Shown in pieces: positions 17,443 through 26,617 of a stretch of DNA of 64,000 bases. Below the pieces are notes generated by a model, which saw only the letters and a program-made list of their open reading frames with translations, ran no database searches and was not told the DNA's origin. Position 1 is the stretch's first letter, and every line of letters starts with the position of its first letter. The DNA is from Acidobacteriota bacterium (GTDB taxonomy: Bacteria; Acidobacteriota; Terriglobia; Terriglobales; Acidobacteriaceae): positions 1 to 64,000 of the forward strand of contig JAJYBU010000014.1 of assembly GCA_021778845.1 (NCBI GenBank). The letters run 5' to 3'. A program made the position numbers and the translations under genes.

Positions 17443-17454
17443 ACGAGGTGGTCC

Positions 17455-19365
17455 ATGAGCATCCTTTGGGGATTGATGAAAGAACACGGGGCGTCGGTGG
17501 AGGAGGACGAATTGCGCCAACTCTCAGCCTTCACGCAGCGCTACGCCACGGGCGAGTCGGCTGTATTTGTTGATGGTCGCGTTGGCATGGGGTTGCAGCC
17601 GTATCTGAGTCATGCACGTTCCGTCATGGAAGCCCGCCCATACATAGATGCTTACGGAAATGTCGTTTGCTTCGACGGCAGACTGGACAATGTTCAGGAG
17701 CTCGTTGAGTTGCTCGACTGCGACGATGCCAAGCCCTCGGACTCCAGGATCGTATTGGCGGCCTTCCAGCGTTGGGGCGAAGAGTGCTTCGCACGCCTGA
17801 CCGGCGACTGGGCACTGTCGCTGTGGTGCAAGCGGGAACAGAAGCTCATTCTGGCGCGGGATCATGCTGGAACCAGGTCGTTGTACTTTTGGCGTCAGGG
17901 TCATCGGATGCAATGGGCGACCTACTTGGACACGTTCACGGCAACCGGAGCGGCCCTTCCTCTCTCCGAGGATTATGCCGCAGCGTATCTCTCCTGCTCT
18001 CTGACACGTGATCTGACTCCGTATGAGGACATTCGGTCAGTCCTGCCGGGACATTATCTTGTAGTCCGAAACCGGATCGTTTCTCAACAGGCTCATTGGA
18101 GTCCGCTGATCAAGACGTCTCTTCGCTACAGGACCGATGCGGAGTACGACGAGCATTTCCTTGCCGCGTTCCAGCAGGCAATAACGCGACGGACTGGCAG
18201 CGGTGCACCGATCCTCGCACAGTTGAGCGGTGGGATGGATTCGACCTCCATCGTTTGCATGTCCGATTTCATACGGCGTGCAGCCAACCCGGATGCGGAG
18301 ATCCTCGATACCATTTCCTTCTTCGATGATTCAGAAGCCTCTCTCGATGAACGGCGATATTTTTCCATCACTGAAGCGAGGCGGGGAAAGATCGGCATTC
18401 ATGTTGATGTGGCATTTTCACAACGCACCTTCGAAGAGCCATATTCGGAGGCTGGAAGCTATCAGCTTCCAGGTGCTGACAGCTTCTCCCTAAAACAGGA
18501 GGAGGTATTCCTGCACGCTGTTTGGGAGAAGGGATACCGCTCCATTCTTTCCGGTATCGGCGGGGACGAGGTACTTGGAGGCGTACCGGACGGGTTGCCG
18601 GAGCTGGCCGACTATCTCGTATCCGGGAAACTCCGCACCTTATTTCGCCAGGCGGTTGCATGGTCCCTGCCTGAGCGTTGCCCCTTGGTCGAAATGACGT
18701 CCAATACCGTGCGCTATACGGCGCAGCTCTATACGCGGAGCAATCCGAAGAGTAGGCCCATTCCACCATGGATATCCAGGGAACTACGCGACTGTTGCGC
18801 TAACAATGAACGAGCTATGGATATGGTTCCAAGAAGAATCGGTATCGCACCTCATCGTTTAGAGAATGCGCTGAGCTGGTGGCAGGTCATGGAGACGCTC
18901 CCTCATCTGTCTCCACAGATTCTCTTCAGAACTGAATACCGTTACCCGATGCTCGACAAGAATCTTGTAGAGTTTCTGTTCAGCATCCCCCCTGAACAAC
19001 TGGTACGTCCGGGACGACGGCGTTTCATGATGCGACGCGCCCTACGAGGTATCGTTCCCTCCGAGATTCTGGAGAGGAGGCGAAAGGCATTTCAGCTTCG
19101 TGCTCCCATGAATGCAGTCCGTGCAGCTCAGCCTAAATTGGAGAGCCTGATTTCCGGCTCGAGGATCGCGGAGATGGGCTTGATCGACGTTGCTTCACTC
19201 CGGTGCGCATTGAAGGCGACAGCATCCGGTAATGCGGAGTGGTACCAGGCAGTATTGCGAGCGATTGCTTATGAGTTGTGGCTAGGTACACGTTTTGATG
19301 GAAGAGGGGCAATCGACACCGCCGAAGAACGGCAACCTATTTGTCCAAGTTTGGCCTTGTTTTAG
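17455..19365 (+). CDS. Asparagine-synthetase-like lasso macrolactam synthetase (C protein)
   Basis: A 636-aa protein. The N-terminal class-II amidotransferase-like domain (about 1-190) includes GRLDN and ARDHAGTRSLYFW. The C-terminal AsnB ATP-pyrophosphatase domain has the PP-loop SGGMDS at 258-263 and SGIGGDEVLGG further on. Residue 2 is Ser, not the Cys needed to hydrolyse glutamine, as expected for lasso cyclases, which use the core peptide's own N-terminal amine. It adenylates an Asp/Glu side chain and closes the isopeptide bond. It is followed 72 bp later by the precursor gene. An ordinary AsnB is unlikely given the flanking B1 and B2. Confidence 0.9.
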   Translation: MSILWGLMKEHGASVEEDELRQLSAFTQRYATGESAVFVDGRVGMGLQPYLSHARSVMEARPYIDAYGNVVCFDGRLDNVQELVELLDCDDAKPSDSRIVLAAFQRWGEECFARLTGDWALSLWCKREQKLILARDHAGTRSLYFWRQGHRMQWATYLDTFTATGAALPLSEDYAAAYLSCSLTRDLTPYEDIRSVLPGHYLVVRNRIVSQQAHWSPLIKTSLRYRTDAEYDEHFLAAFQQAITRRTGSGAPILAQLSGGMDSTSIVCMSDFIRRAANPDAEILDTISFFDDSEASLDERRYFSITEARRGKIGIHVDVAFSQRTFEEPYSEAGSYQLPGADSFSLKQEEVFLHAVWEKGYRSILSGIGGDEVLGGVPDGLPELADYLVSGKLRTLFRQAVAWSLPERCPLVEMTSNTVRYTAQLYTRSNPKSRPIPPWISRELRDCCANNERAMDMVPRRIGIAPHRLENALSWWQVMETLPHLSPQILFRTEYRYPMLDKNLVEFLFSIPPEQLVRPGRRRFMMRRALRGIVPSEILERRRKAFQLRAPMNAVRAAQPKLESLISGSRIAEMGLIDVASLRCALKATASGNAEWYQAVLRAIAYELWLGTRFDGRGAIDTAEERQPICPSLALF

Positions 19366-19437
19366 CGGCCGCCGAGCTCCGGGCAACTCGAACGGCTTGA
19401 GCTGCACGGAAATTTGCATCAAAGAGAGGAACTACCT

Positions 19438-19572
19438 ATGCATTACATCCAACCGCAAATCACTGGCGTCTTCCCTGCCGTCTCAGCCATTAAGAGTGTG
19501 AAGGGCGCGCCACTGCAGGAGATCGGAAGCGGGCTGCTCACCAACGGAGCAGCCTATCAGGCTGACGAGTAA
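19438..19572 (+). CDS. Putative lasso-type RiPP precursor peptide (44 aa)
   Basis: A short gene directly after the cyclase, with AGAGAGGA at 19422-19429, 8 bp before ATG. The leader has the B1-binding pattern YxxP (Tyr3, Pro6) with Ile8, Gly10 and Phe12 matching the usual YxxPxLxxxGxF spacing. Acidic residues are Glu28, Asp43 and Glu44. The core is unclear. The usual Thr at -2 would be Thr35, giving Gly37 as residue 1 with Asp43/Glu44 at ring positions 7/8, but then almost no tail is left. Using Glu28 as acceptor needs a start at Ser20, Val21 or Lys22 (rings of 9, 8 or 7) and leaves a 16-residue tail. No second precursor was seen. Confidence 0.8.
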   Translation: MHYIQPQITGVFPAVSAIKSVKGAPLQEIGSGLLTNGAAYQADE

Positions 19573-19603
19573 TCGCCAACCTCTAGTGCTCTGCAAATCA
19601 ACC

Positions 19604-19636
19604 GGTCCGGCCGCTCGGAGTTCGAGTAGCCGGACC
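19604..19636. terminator. Hairpin between convergent lasso operons
   Basis: GGTCCGGC (19604-19611) pairs with GCCGGACC (19629-19636). An inner stem CTCG/CGAG (19614-19617 with 19623-19626) continues it across a 2x2 internal loop. It lies between the precursor stop (19572) and the isopeptidase stop (19646), so it could end both transcripts. No long T-run follows on either side. Confidence 0.55.
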
Positions 19637-19645
19637 ACTCTTCGT

Positions 19646-22081
19646 TCAGTCGCTTGCCGCATTCGAGCGAGGCGCGGCGAGGTCGGCTCTCAGTTTCCGC
19701 CATCTCTGGTATTGGGCGCGTTTTGCCGGGTCGGGATCTACATAGTCCTGAAGCCAGAAGCGCATCCAGTCCACATTTCCTTGTTGAGATTCAAGGCGTT
19801 CCTGCGGCTTTCGATGAATGTGCGTTCCATTCGGAAAATAGATCATGTCTACAGGTTTGTGCTGCATGCGAAGAGAAGCGTAGAGCTCCCACTCCTGCAA
19901 GACTGACGCTGGGCCAATGGCCTCGATCCTGACAGGAGCCTGCACCAGATCGAGGTGAAACCCTGGAGCCTTCTTGACCCATCGATCCAGCCCGGCTCCA
20001 AACGGACTGCCGCCGCGTATTCGGTTCATCTGTTCCTGGAGACTGGGGTCATCAGGGGCAAAGAGCAGGTACTGCATATAGCTGTTATCGAGCCCATCTC
20101 CAATAGTTGCTGCCGCGAAGAGATGGGGATCCTTGACGAGTGCGTTCACCACATACCAGCACGTCCAACTGAAGCCGACCACACCGACTCTGGTGGGGTC
20201 GATCAGGCCATCCTTGGAAAGGCTAAGGATAGCGCTACGATATCCTGCAAGGCCCGTTTGAGCATCTTCGTCGGATAGCACATCCGGCTGTTTCTGGATC
20301 TGAAGTACAACAAATCCTGCGCTGGCCAGTTGCCGCGCTGCGAGTGCCGAAGGATCCGTCCCGTCTGTAAGGAACTGGTGTTCTCGAAACATGTACATCT
20401 GGATGACCAGCGGGTAACGGTGTCCAGGTACGTAGCCAACCGGTTTCACCAGGCCCGCTGTCCACTGCCTGCCGGTTGGGTCCTTCCAGCGATAGACTGA
20501 GGCTTCCCCAAACGAAAGGCGCTCAAGCTGGGGATTCGGGTTCCACAGCAAGCGGTCCTCCTTGGTAAGCGTGTCGGAAGCCCACAACGCCGGGGCGTCA
20601 TTGAGGCTCTGCCTCATATAGACCCTTACATCGGGAGTGTGCCCTGCACTCTGTCGAGCAGATTCTTGCCCTGTGGCGCCATTGCTGGGAACGGGCTCTT
20701 CAGAGACGAACTTCCATGCGTTCCCTTCCAGACGGAATGTGATGAGTTCCTGCTCCTTGTTGTCCAGCTTGAGGGAAACAAGTACTTCATTGCGGTCCCT
20801 GCCAAACCGTACGTCCAATACGTGTCCTGAGCGGAAGGGGATGGCATCGCCATCAAAGTAGAGACACCGCTCATCGAGCGATGGCAGGTCCACGCTGGCC
20901 ACGGTGCAGGGCTTCGTGGGAATGGAGGGGGCTGGTGCAGCGTCCGGATTGATTGGAAAGAATACGTTGGTCAGCAACACTCGACCTTCGTCGTTCGACC
21001 AGGCGACGCGATTTGCGTAGGCCAAGTAGCCGAGAGCCTGAGCGTTCGGAGCAGCCACCAAGGTCGTCTTTCTGCCCGACGCGAGATCGATCAGGGCGTA
21101 CTGTCTCAGGCGTAAGAGGTTATCGGGTCGGGTGAGGTCTGGATCATCGCTTCTCACACGGAGGTATTTGAGGAGAGGAAGGGGGTCATAGCGCTCCCAG
21201 GACTTTGGGATGTCTCCGGTTACCGGCTCGACGGAGATCAAACGAGTGCCATCGGGCGAAAGCCGGAATGGGAGGGTATACAGATACACAGGCGTGTCGA
21301 GAACAGAATAGCCCGGCACTTTCCGCGGGATGGAGTGCTGCCCACCCAAATACAATACGAACACGGAGTAGGTGTGCGGCTCAAAGGAGGTCATCTGCCC
21401 GGGAAAGAGAATGTCCTTGAACCGGTAGCCGGTTACGTCCAGAGCGTCTCTGTTGATGGCCGTTCCCGGTGGCGGCCGAGAGCCATCCATAGGAGCGGCT
21501 GTGTACACGATGGTGTCACCGGCCAGGTCGTACCGATCAACGTCATAGGAAGATGGTGTCAGGTTCTGGAAGCCATTCCCGTCTATGCCGGCCTCATAAA
21601 GCTGATACCCTCCACGTTCGTTCTGCCCCCGAAAGTAGAGACGCTTGCCGTCCTCAGACCAACGAACATCCTTGATGACCGGGGCATACTCTATCGTCTG
21701 TTCACCGTACGGAATGGACGTAACGGTGGCAGCGACGCTCGGCTTTGGCCGGGGGTGCGAAGGCGATTGCAGAAACCCTTCAACGGCTGGCAGGTCGAAG
21801 ACTGAGATGGAGGACTGGACCTGATCGGTTCCCAGCAGTCCCCTGGTGGTAACAACCGCAACGTACCTTCGATCGGGCGAGTAGAGGTCGCAGTCCTGTG
21901 TCGAGGCATTCGCTTCCTCGGAAGGATCGTTGAATCGAACCATGGCGATGTCATCTTTCACGGAAAACGACTTCTGTTGACAACGTGCTTGTCCAGACAA
22001 GAGTGCTGCCAGGGCAACGCAGAGCAAAATAAGGCGCGAGTTGCCTCGCGGCCGCTGGAACAGGCGCAGGGTAAGGCACAT
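19646..22081 (-). CDS. S9 prolyl-oligopeptidase-family lasso isopeptidase-like hydrolase
   Basis: An 811-aa protein with signal peptide (LILLCVALAALLSG), an N-terminal seven-bladed propeller-type region (about 45-500) and a C-terminal alpha/beta-hydrolase domain. The nucleophile is Ser638 in GFSWTC, a non-classical elbow where GxSxG would be usual. The His is probably His754 in NGTHIH. Enzymes of this family (AtxE-like) encoded beside a lasso receptor open the isopeptide ring, linearising the peptide. Here it ends the - strand operon sigma/anti-sigma/receptor/hydrolase, 36 bp after the receptor stop, with AGGAG before its ATG. A general dipeptidyl peptidase is the alternative; context favours the isopeptidase. 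Confidence 0.8.
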   Translation of the reverse strand: MCLTLRLFQRPRGNSRLILLCVALAALLSGQARCQQKSFSVKDDIAMVRFNDPSEEANASTQDCDLYSPDRRYVAVVTTRGLLGTDQVQSSISVFDLPAVEGFLQSPSHPRPKPSVAATVTSIPYGEQTIEYAPVIKDVRWSEDGKRLYFRGQNERGGYQLYEAGIDGNGFQNLTPSSYDVDRYDLAGDTIVYTAAPMDGSRPPPGTAINRDALDVTGYRFKDILFPGQMTSFEPHTYSVFVLYLGGQHSIPRKVPGYSVLDTPVYLYTLPFRLSPDGTRLISVEPVTGDIPKSWERYDPLPLLKYLRVRSDDPDLTRPDNLLRLRQYALIDLASGRKTTLVAAPNAQALGYLAYANRVAWSNDEGRVLLTNVFFPINPDAAPAPSIPTKPCTVASVDLPSLDERCLYFDGDAIPFRSGHVLDVRFGRDRNEVLVSLKLDNKEQELITFRLEGNAWKFVSEEPVPSNGATGQESARQSAGHTPDVRVYMRQSLNDAPALWASDTLTKEDRLLWNPNPQLERLSFGEASVYRWKDPTGRQWTAGLVKPVGYVPGHRYPLVIQMYMFREHQFLTDGTDPSALAARQLASAGFVVLQIQKQPDVLSDEDAQTGLAGYRSAILSLSKDGLIDPTRVGVVGFSWTCWYVVNALVKDPHLFAAATIGDGLDNSYMQYLLFAPDDPSLQEQMNRIRGGSPFGAGLDRWVKKAPGFHLDLVQAPVRIEAIGPASVLQEWELYASLRMQHKPVDMIYFPNGTHIHRKPQERLESQQGNVDWMRFWLQDYVDPDPAKRAQYQRWRKLRADLAAPRSNAASD

Positions 22082-22117
22082 GACGATCTCCTGTAACGAA
22101 TAAAGCTGACGGTGGGA

Positions 22118-25100
22118 TTAGAAGAGTAGCTTGAGGGCAAACTGCATCGAGCGAGCTCCACCCTGCTGATATTGCGAAGCGACAGTTCCCAGGCTGGAGT
22201 TCAGCATGGACGTTGCCTGCCCAAAGGTCGCGTCCGTGTATAACGGGTCGACATAGCCGAAGTTTGGATGGTTCAAGACATTAAAGGCCTCAGCTCGAAA
22301 CTGGAGCCGGAGTCGCTCCAAGATGGGGATCTCCCGACGCACCGCCAGATTGAGCTGCGCCGCATTGAAACCCCGTAGCTGATTGCGCGGGGCATTGCCT
22401 ACAACGCCGGCGGGAGGCACGCTGAAAGCGGCCGGATTGATGGCCTTACCGCCCGGATACTGCGAGCCATACAGATAGGATGGTTTCCCAGGCACAATGT
22501 TCAGAGTGCCTGGGAATTCGGATCCCGTTGCCGGATCGATGGTGAGTGTACCGCCCAGCGTTATCGGAAACGCCGTTCGCATATTCAAGCGAGCATCCAA
22601 CGCCCAATCATTGAGCACCGAGCCAACAATGTGCCCGTCTTTTAGTTTAGGCAGCTCCCAGGTCATCCCGCCTTGCAAATTGTTCCTGACGTCAAAGTCA
22701 GCGTCTGCGCGCTGCAATGGGAGGGCAGTTGCGTTCGAGCCGTAATCAAGAGCGTGCGACCAGGTATAGGCAACGAGCGCCTGGATCCCCTTTGCGACGG
22801 ATCGTTGGAATTGAAGTTGAAGGGCCTGATAGTTTGAAGTAACTCCGGATTGGAAATATTGCACATAACCGAAGTTTGGATTCAGTGCCGTGAGCAGCGA
22901 TTCTTGCAGACCAAGGAGCCGTCTGCCATTGGCACCGACATAGGAGATCGTCACCGACTGGTTCGCGCCAAGGGCTTGCTGCAGGCTGGCATTCCATTCG
23001 AGCGTGTAGGGCAGTTGCAGGTGGGTCGGAAATGCCGTGATCGTCGCGTTGGTGTAGGGCGCGGTTGCCGTTATTGGAATATTGAGTTCGCTGGGCGTGA
23101 ATGGGATCGTAGCGCCGACGTGGACAACATCTGCCCGGAAACCGAGACCGCTGTATCCCAAGGCAGCTATTTCATCGGGAGTATCAAAGAAGACGCCTCC
23201 GCCCGCACGGACAACTGTTTGAAGGCCGGGCTGGTCGTGCGCTGTCCATGCCACCCCAAGTCTCGGTGCGAAGTTGTACCATGCCGTCTTCCACAGGGGG
23301 GTACCTTGAGGGGCCACCGTGAGAGAAGCCGGGTCATTGATGCTGCCAGCAAGCGTGTAAGCGTCATCTCCGTGTTGCTCTGTAGGTGGGGGACTCAGCT
23401 CCCACCGTACGCCATAGGAAAGGCTAACCGTCGGGCTGACTCGCCATTCATCCTCTGCGAAGAGAGCGGTTTGATTGAACAGAGGGGTTGCGGGAAGATA
23501 GCGGAGAACGTAGGGGAGGGCGGGACTACCGCTTAGAGCCTGTTGGGGAGACGAGAAAAAGACATACGGTTCCACGTCGGGCGGGGTGAGAGGGGATTTG
23601 ATATGCCGGTAATCCACCCCAAACTTGAAAGTATGGTGTCCCATAAGCACACTCACCGTATCGACCACGTTCCACTGGCGCTGCGTGTCGAGTGCGTTGA
23701 GCACGTCCATCACCGGATTTCCAATACCCGGCACGTACATGATCACGACAGGGTTCACTCGGTCGTATCCACCGGCTCCCATCGCCAATCCGAGGTTCAC
23801 GGGTGTCGCGCCGCCGAAATTGTCGAGCACACCGACCTGCGCGGAATCGGAACGGGCGTAGCCGAGCCGGAATTCATTGGTGAACTTGCTTGAGAGTTGG
23901 CTGCTTGCCCCAAAGCTGAAGGTCTGGGCGTTACTCGTATCGGTCGTGCGGGCGAAATAGGGTCTGGATTCAGTCAAACTGGGGGTATAGCCGTATCTGA
24001 AGAAAAGGACGAGCTTCGCTCCAACTGTATGGTCGAGACGAATGCTGGTGGAGTCAATGCGACTCGGAAGGGAGAACGGTGCGATGAACTGCGCGAGACT
24101 CGGACTGGACACCGTGCCATAATCGATTCCATTCGGCACCGGGAAGGCATTGAGGATTGGCTGCATGGCCGACACAGCCTGCTGCCGCATGAAGAGGTCC
24201 GGCACATACTGAATGATGGCGGCTGTCGGAAGTGCAAGGCGTAGACCTTCATAGGCCACGAAGAAGAAGCTACGATTTCGTCCATCGTAAAGGCGTGGAA
24301 TCCAAACGGGTCCGCCTAGAGTGCCGCCAAAGTCATTTTGACGAAGGGCAGGTTCCGGCTTCCCATAGTGGTCGTTGAACCAGTCATTCGCGTCGAAGAA
24401 ATTATTACGAAGATAGTCGTAGACGCTTCCATGAGGAATATTTGTGCCGGAGCGGCTCAAGAGCGAAAACTGGCCTCCCGGTGATCGTCCATACTCCGCG
24501 GAGTAGGTCGAACTCTGCACCCGGAACTCCTGCAAGGCATCCACAGGCACCATGGTCTGCGTCGTCCCCAGAGCGGTGGTTCCACCGAGCGTTCCCCCGG
24601 TAGCTGCGCTGCCGATTCCGTTCCCATTGCCGGAGCTGATATTAGCCGAGACTCCATCGACGGTGTAATAGTTGGATTGGGTGCGCTGCCCATTGACGGA
24701 GAAGTCGCCGCTGGTGCCTACGGACTGGGACGTGTTCTGTGGGCTTTGCGTTACGACGCCTGGAGTCATCGAGATGAGGTCCTGGAAGCTCCGGCCATTG
24801 AGCGGGATGTTAGCCACGAACTTCTGGTCGACTACCGTGCTGACCGAAGCGTCCGTGGTATTGAGCGCGGGAGTTGCGGAGTTGACAGTGATGCTCTCTG
24901 AGGTTGCGCCGACCGGCAAAACGAAGTTCAACGCGACGGCGCTTTGAACATAGAGAATCACATCGGCCTTGATGATGGTCTTGAAGCCCTGCTTAGAGAC
25001 CTGGACGTGGTAATGGCCGGGAGGAAGAATCGGAACGAGGTACATTCCAGAGGCGTTGGTTTTCGCAGGGTAGATCACTCCCGTAGCGTCGTTGGCAATT

Positions 25101-25231
25101 TCAACGTCCGCATTCAGGATGAGATTGCCCGCAGGGTCCGTTACCCCACCACTGATCGTTGCGTTCGTGGATTGGGACAGAGCCAGCGAGGGGAACAGAC
25201 ACAAACTGAGTAGAACGATCCAGCGTTTCAT
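22118..25231 (-). CDS. Oar-type TonB-dependent receptor with CarboxypepD_reg domain
   Basis: A 1037-aa outer-membrane receptor. A signal peptide (about 1-19) precedes a carboxypeptidase-regulatory beta-sandwich at about 21-115 (GGVTDPAGNLILNADVEI, PPGHYHVQVSKQGFK). The plug domain follows at about 120-240 (NIPLNGRSFQDLISMTPGVV, TVDGVSANISSG) and then the large barrel ending in QFALKLLF. Such receptors take up bulky ligands using TonB energy. Position between the anti-sigma factor and the isopeptidase suggests the ligand is the mature peptide made by the facing operon, as for FpvA-like receptors beside proteobacterial lasso clusters. Cell-surface signalling to the sigma pair is possible, but no separate N-terminal signalling domain of the STN type is seen. 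Confidence 0.88.
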   Translation of the reverse strand: MKRWIVLLSLCLFPSLALSQSTNATISGGVTDPAGNLILNADVEIANDATGVIYPAKTNASGMYLVPILPPGHYHVQVSKQGFKTIIKADVILYVQSAVALNFVLPVGATSESITVNSATPALNTTDASVSTVVDQKFVANIPLNGRSFQDLISMTPGVVTQSPQNTSQSVGTSGDFSVNGQRTQSNYYTVDGVSANISSGNGNGIGSAATGGTLGGTTALGTTQTMVPVDALQEFRVQSSTYSAEYGRSPGGQFSLLSRSGTNIPHGSVYDYLRNNFFDANDWFNDHYGKPEPALRQNDFGGTLGGPVWIPRLYDGRNRSFFFVAYEGLRLALPTAAIIQYVPDLFMRQQAVSAMQPILNAFPVPNGIDYGTVSSPSLAQFIAPFSLPSRIDSTSIRLDHTVGAKLVLFFRYGYTPSLTESRPYFARTTDTSNAQTFSFGASSQLSSKFTNEFRLGYARSDSAQVGVLDNFGGATPVNLGLAMGAGGYDRVNPVVIMYVPGIGNPVMDVLNALDTQRQWNVVDTVSVLMGHHTFKFGVDYRHIKSPLTPPDVEPYVFFSSPQQALSGSPALPYVLRYLPATPLFNQTALFAEDEWRVSPTVSLSYGVRWELSPPPTEQHGDDAYTLAGSINDPASLTVAPQGTPLWKTAWYNFAPRLGVAWTAHDQPGLQTVVRAGGGVFFDTPDEIAALGYSGLGFRADVVHVGATIPFTPSELNIPITATAPYTNATITAFPTHLQLPYTLEWNASLQQALGANQSVTISYVGANGRRLLGLQESLLTALNPNFGYVQYFQSGVTSNYQALQLQFQRSVAKGIQALVAYTWSHALDYGSNATALPLQRADADFDVRNNLQGGMTWELPKLKDGHIVGSVLNDWALDARLNMRTAFPITLGGTLTIDPATGSEFPGTLNIVPGKPSYLYGSQYPGGKAINPAAFSVPPAGVVGNAPRNQLRGFNAAQLNLAVRREIPILERLRLQFRAEAFNVLNHPNFGYVDPLYTDATFGQATSMLNSSLGTVASQYQQGGARSMQFALKLLF

Positions 25232-25318
25232 GCAGTGGCGCTCCGAAGGGTCGAGAGTGGATTGGGTACACTCCGTCTACGGCTGGCCGATCAAAGCTGT
25301 ACCAATGCTCTTTTCTGA

Positions 25319-26572
25319 TTATGGATGATTCGACGCAATCTGCAGATAAGCACGAAGGAGGCGCTTGCCCGTGGGTTTCGTGCTTCCACCGGGGGGCTCC
25401 ACGGTGACAAACACCATATTCAGGCGGGCCAGTGTCTTGGGATCGTTGCACCGCAGCACCCATCTCTTGTGACTGTCATCCTGGTAAAACAGCCCCAAGC
25501 TCACCGGCGGCCGATCGCTGCCGCTTCCCCATACCTGAAAGGCCGCATCCCTCCCAAGCCCGGCTTGCTTTTCCAGGTCGAAGCCATAAAACACCAGGGA
25601 GCTGTCCTTGGTATAAAAGATTCGGCCAAACGGTTTAGCGGTCTTGCCGGTCTCCGTCGTATCGAAGATATCGGCGATATACAGATTGCGTGCCCCGATC
25701 AGATCCCGAATATCCCGATCGTGCGATAAGAAATCCTTGTCCAGAGCCAGCATCCGATCCTTGTCATTGAGCGCGGTATCCGCTTCATCCAGGGAGACGT
25801 TCAATGATTGGACCTTTGCCTCTAACATGGCAACTCGTTCGATCTGCTGGCCTGCGCCGGCTGCGGCCGATGTTAGTTTGGCACCCAGCGTTTGGATGTC
25901 CATCTGTGCCGTAACAAGCTGCTTGCTCAAGGCATCTCTGTCAGAAGCAATCTGCTCGCGCTGCGCTTCTTCCGCCTGCAGCTGGTGTTGAAGGGTGGCA
26001 ATCGCGGCGTTTGTGCTGGCAGTCCGGGTCTCCGCAGCAGTGAGCTGGTGTTCCAGTTCTGCAATCTGCTGGCGGGATTGCTCTAGTTCATGCTGATGCT
26101 GGTCATCCTCAGCAGTTTCTTTCGGAGAAACGGGAGGTCTCGCCATCGGGAGGCTGGGAGTTGTGCGTGCTGACTGATTCATCCCGTTTCGTGCAAAGTG
26201 GACACTAGCAAACGCCACCAGAACCAAAAAGCATGCGGCAAGCCCTGCAAGGGCCAGCCGCCACGAAGATTTCTCTGGGACCGACGGCTTAGGCTGGCTG
26301 GAGACAACATGGAGGCTCTCCATCAGTCGCCGCTCAGCTGCGTCAAGAGACGACGTCGATTCGACCGGAGCCGCTTCGGACTCGGCGGCAGCGGAGGCAG
26401 CCATCGCTGGAATCACGTCTTCAGCGATTTGCTTGTATTGCTCGAAGGTGCTCCGGCATGAGTCGCAGTAGGCGAGATGCACCTGCAGCAATGCCCACTC
26501 CTCGTCGGAGATCTCTCCAGAGTAGAAGAGAGCACAGAGGGCAACAAACTCATCATGAAGTTGAGGATTCAC
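25319..26572 (-). CDS. Anti-sigma factor: zinc finger, TM, coiled coil, RskA-like C-terminus
   Basis: About 417 aa from GTG 26572 (AGAGGA at the right distance); a TTG at 26596 is in frame. The N-terminus carries a zf-HC2-type anti-sigma domain with HLAYCDSC. A transmembrane helix lies at about 130-150 (ALAGLAACFLVLVAFASVHF), then a long coiled coil at about 160-290, then a periplasmic RskA-like domain (AFQVWG, VFVTVEPPGGSTKPTGK). It should hold the upstream sigma factor at the membrane until a periplasmic signal arrives. It lies 45 bp after the sigma gene and 87 bp before the receptor gene. The long coiled coil is unusual and could contact the receptor system across the periplasm. Confidence 0.8.
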   Translation of the reverse strand: MNPQLHDEFVALCALFYSGEISDEEWALLQVHLAYCDSCRSTFEQYKQIAEDVIPAMAASAAAESEAAPVESTSSLDAAERRLMESLHVVSSQPKPSVPEKSSWRLALAGLAACFLVLVAFASVHFARNGMNQSARTTPSLPMARPPVSPKETAEDDQHQHELEQSRQQIAELEHQLTAAETRTASTNAAIATLQHQLQAEEAQREQIASDRDALSKQLVTAQMDIQTLGAKLTSAAAGAGQQIERVAMLEAKVQSLNVSLDEADTALNDKDRMLALDKDFLSHDRDIRDLIGARNLYIADIFDTTETGKTAKPFGRIFYTKDSSLVFYGFDLEKQAGLGRDAAFQVWGSGSDRPPVSLGLFYQDDSHKRWVLRCNDPKTLARLNMVFVTVEPPGGSTKPTGKRLLRAYLQIASNHP

Positions 26573-26617
26573 CGGCTCAGATCCTCTGCGGTGCAAATGT
26601 TTATCAATTCTCTCACT

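Noticed and set aside
17455..19365. Ordinary glutamine-dependent asparagine synthetase
   Set aside because: It lacks the N-terminal catalytic Cys and lies between B2 and the precursor gene, so the lasso cyclase role fits better.
21815..21835. GGACCTGATCGG inside the isopeptidase gene as a second tRNA-Ala attachment site
   Set aside because: Only about 12 bases match the tRNA 3' region, the match lies within a coding gene, and the rest of the T arm does not match.
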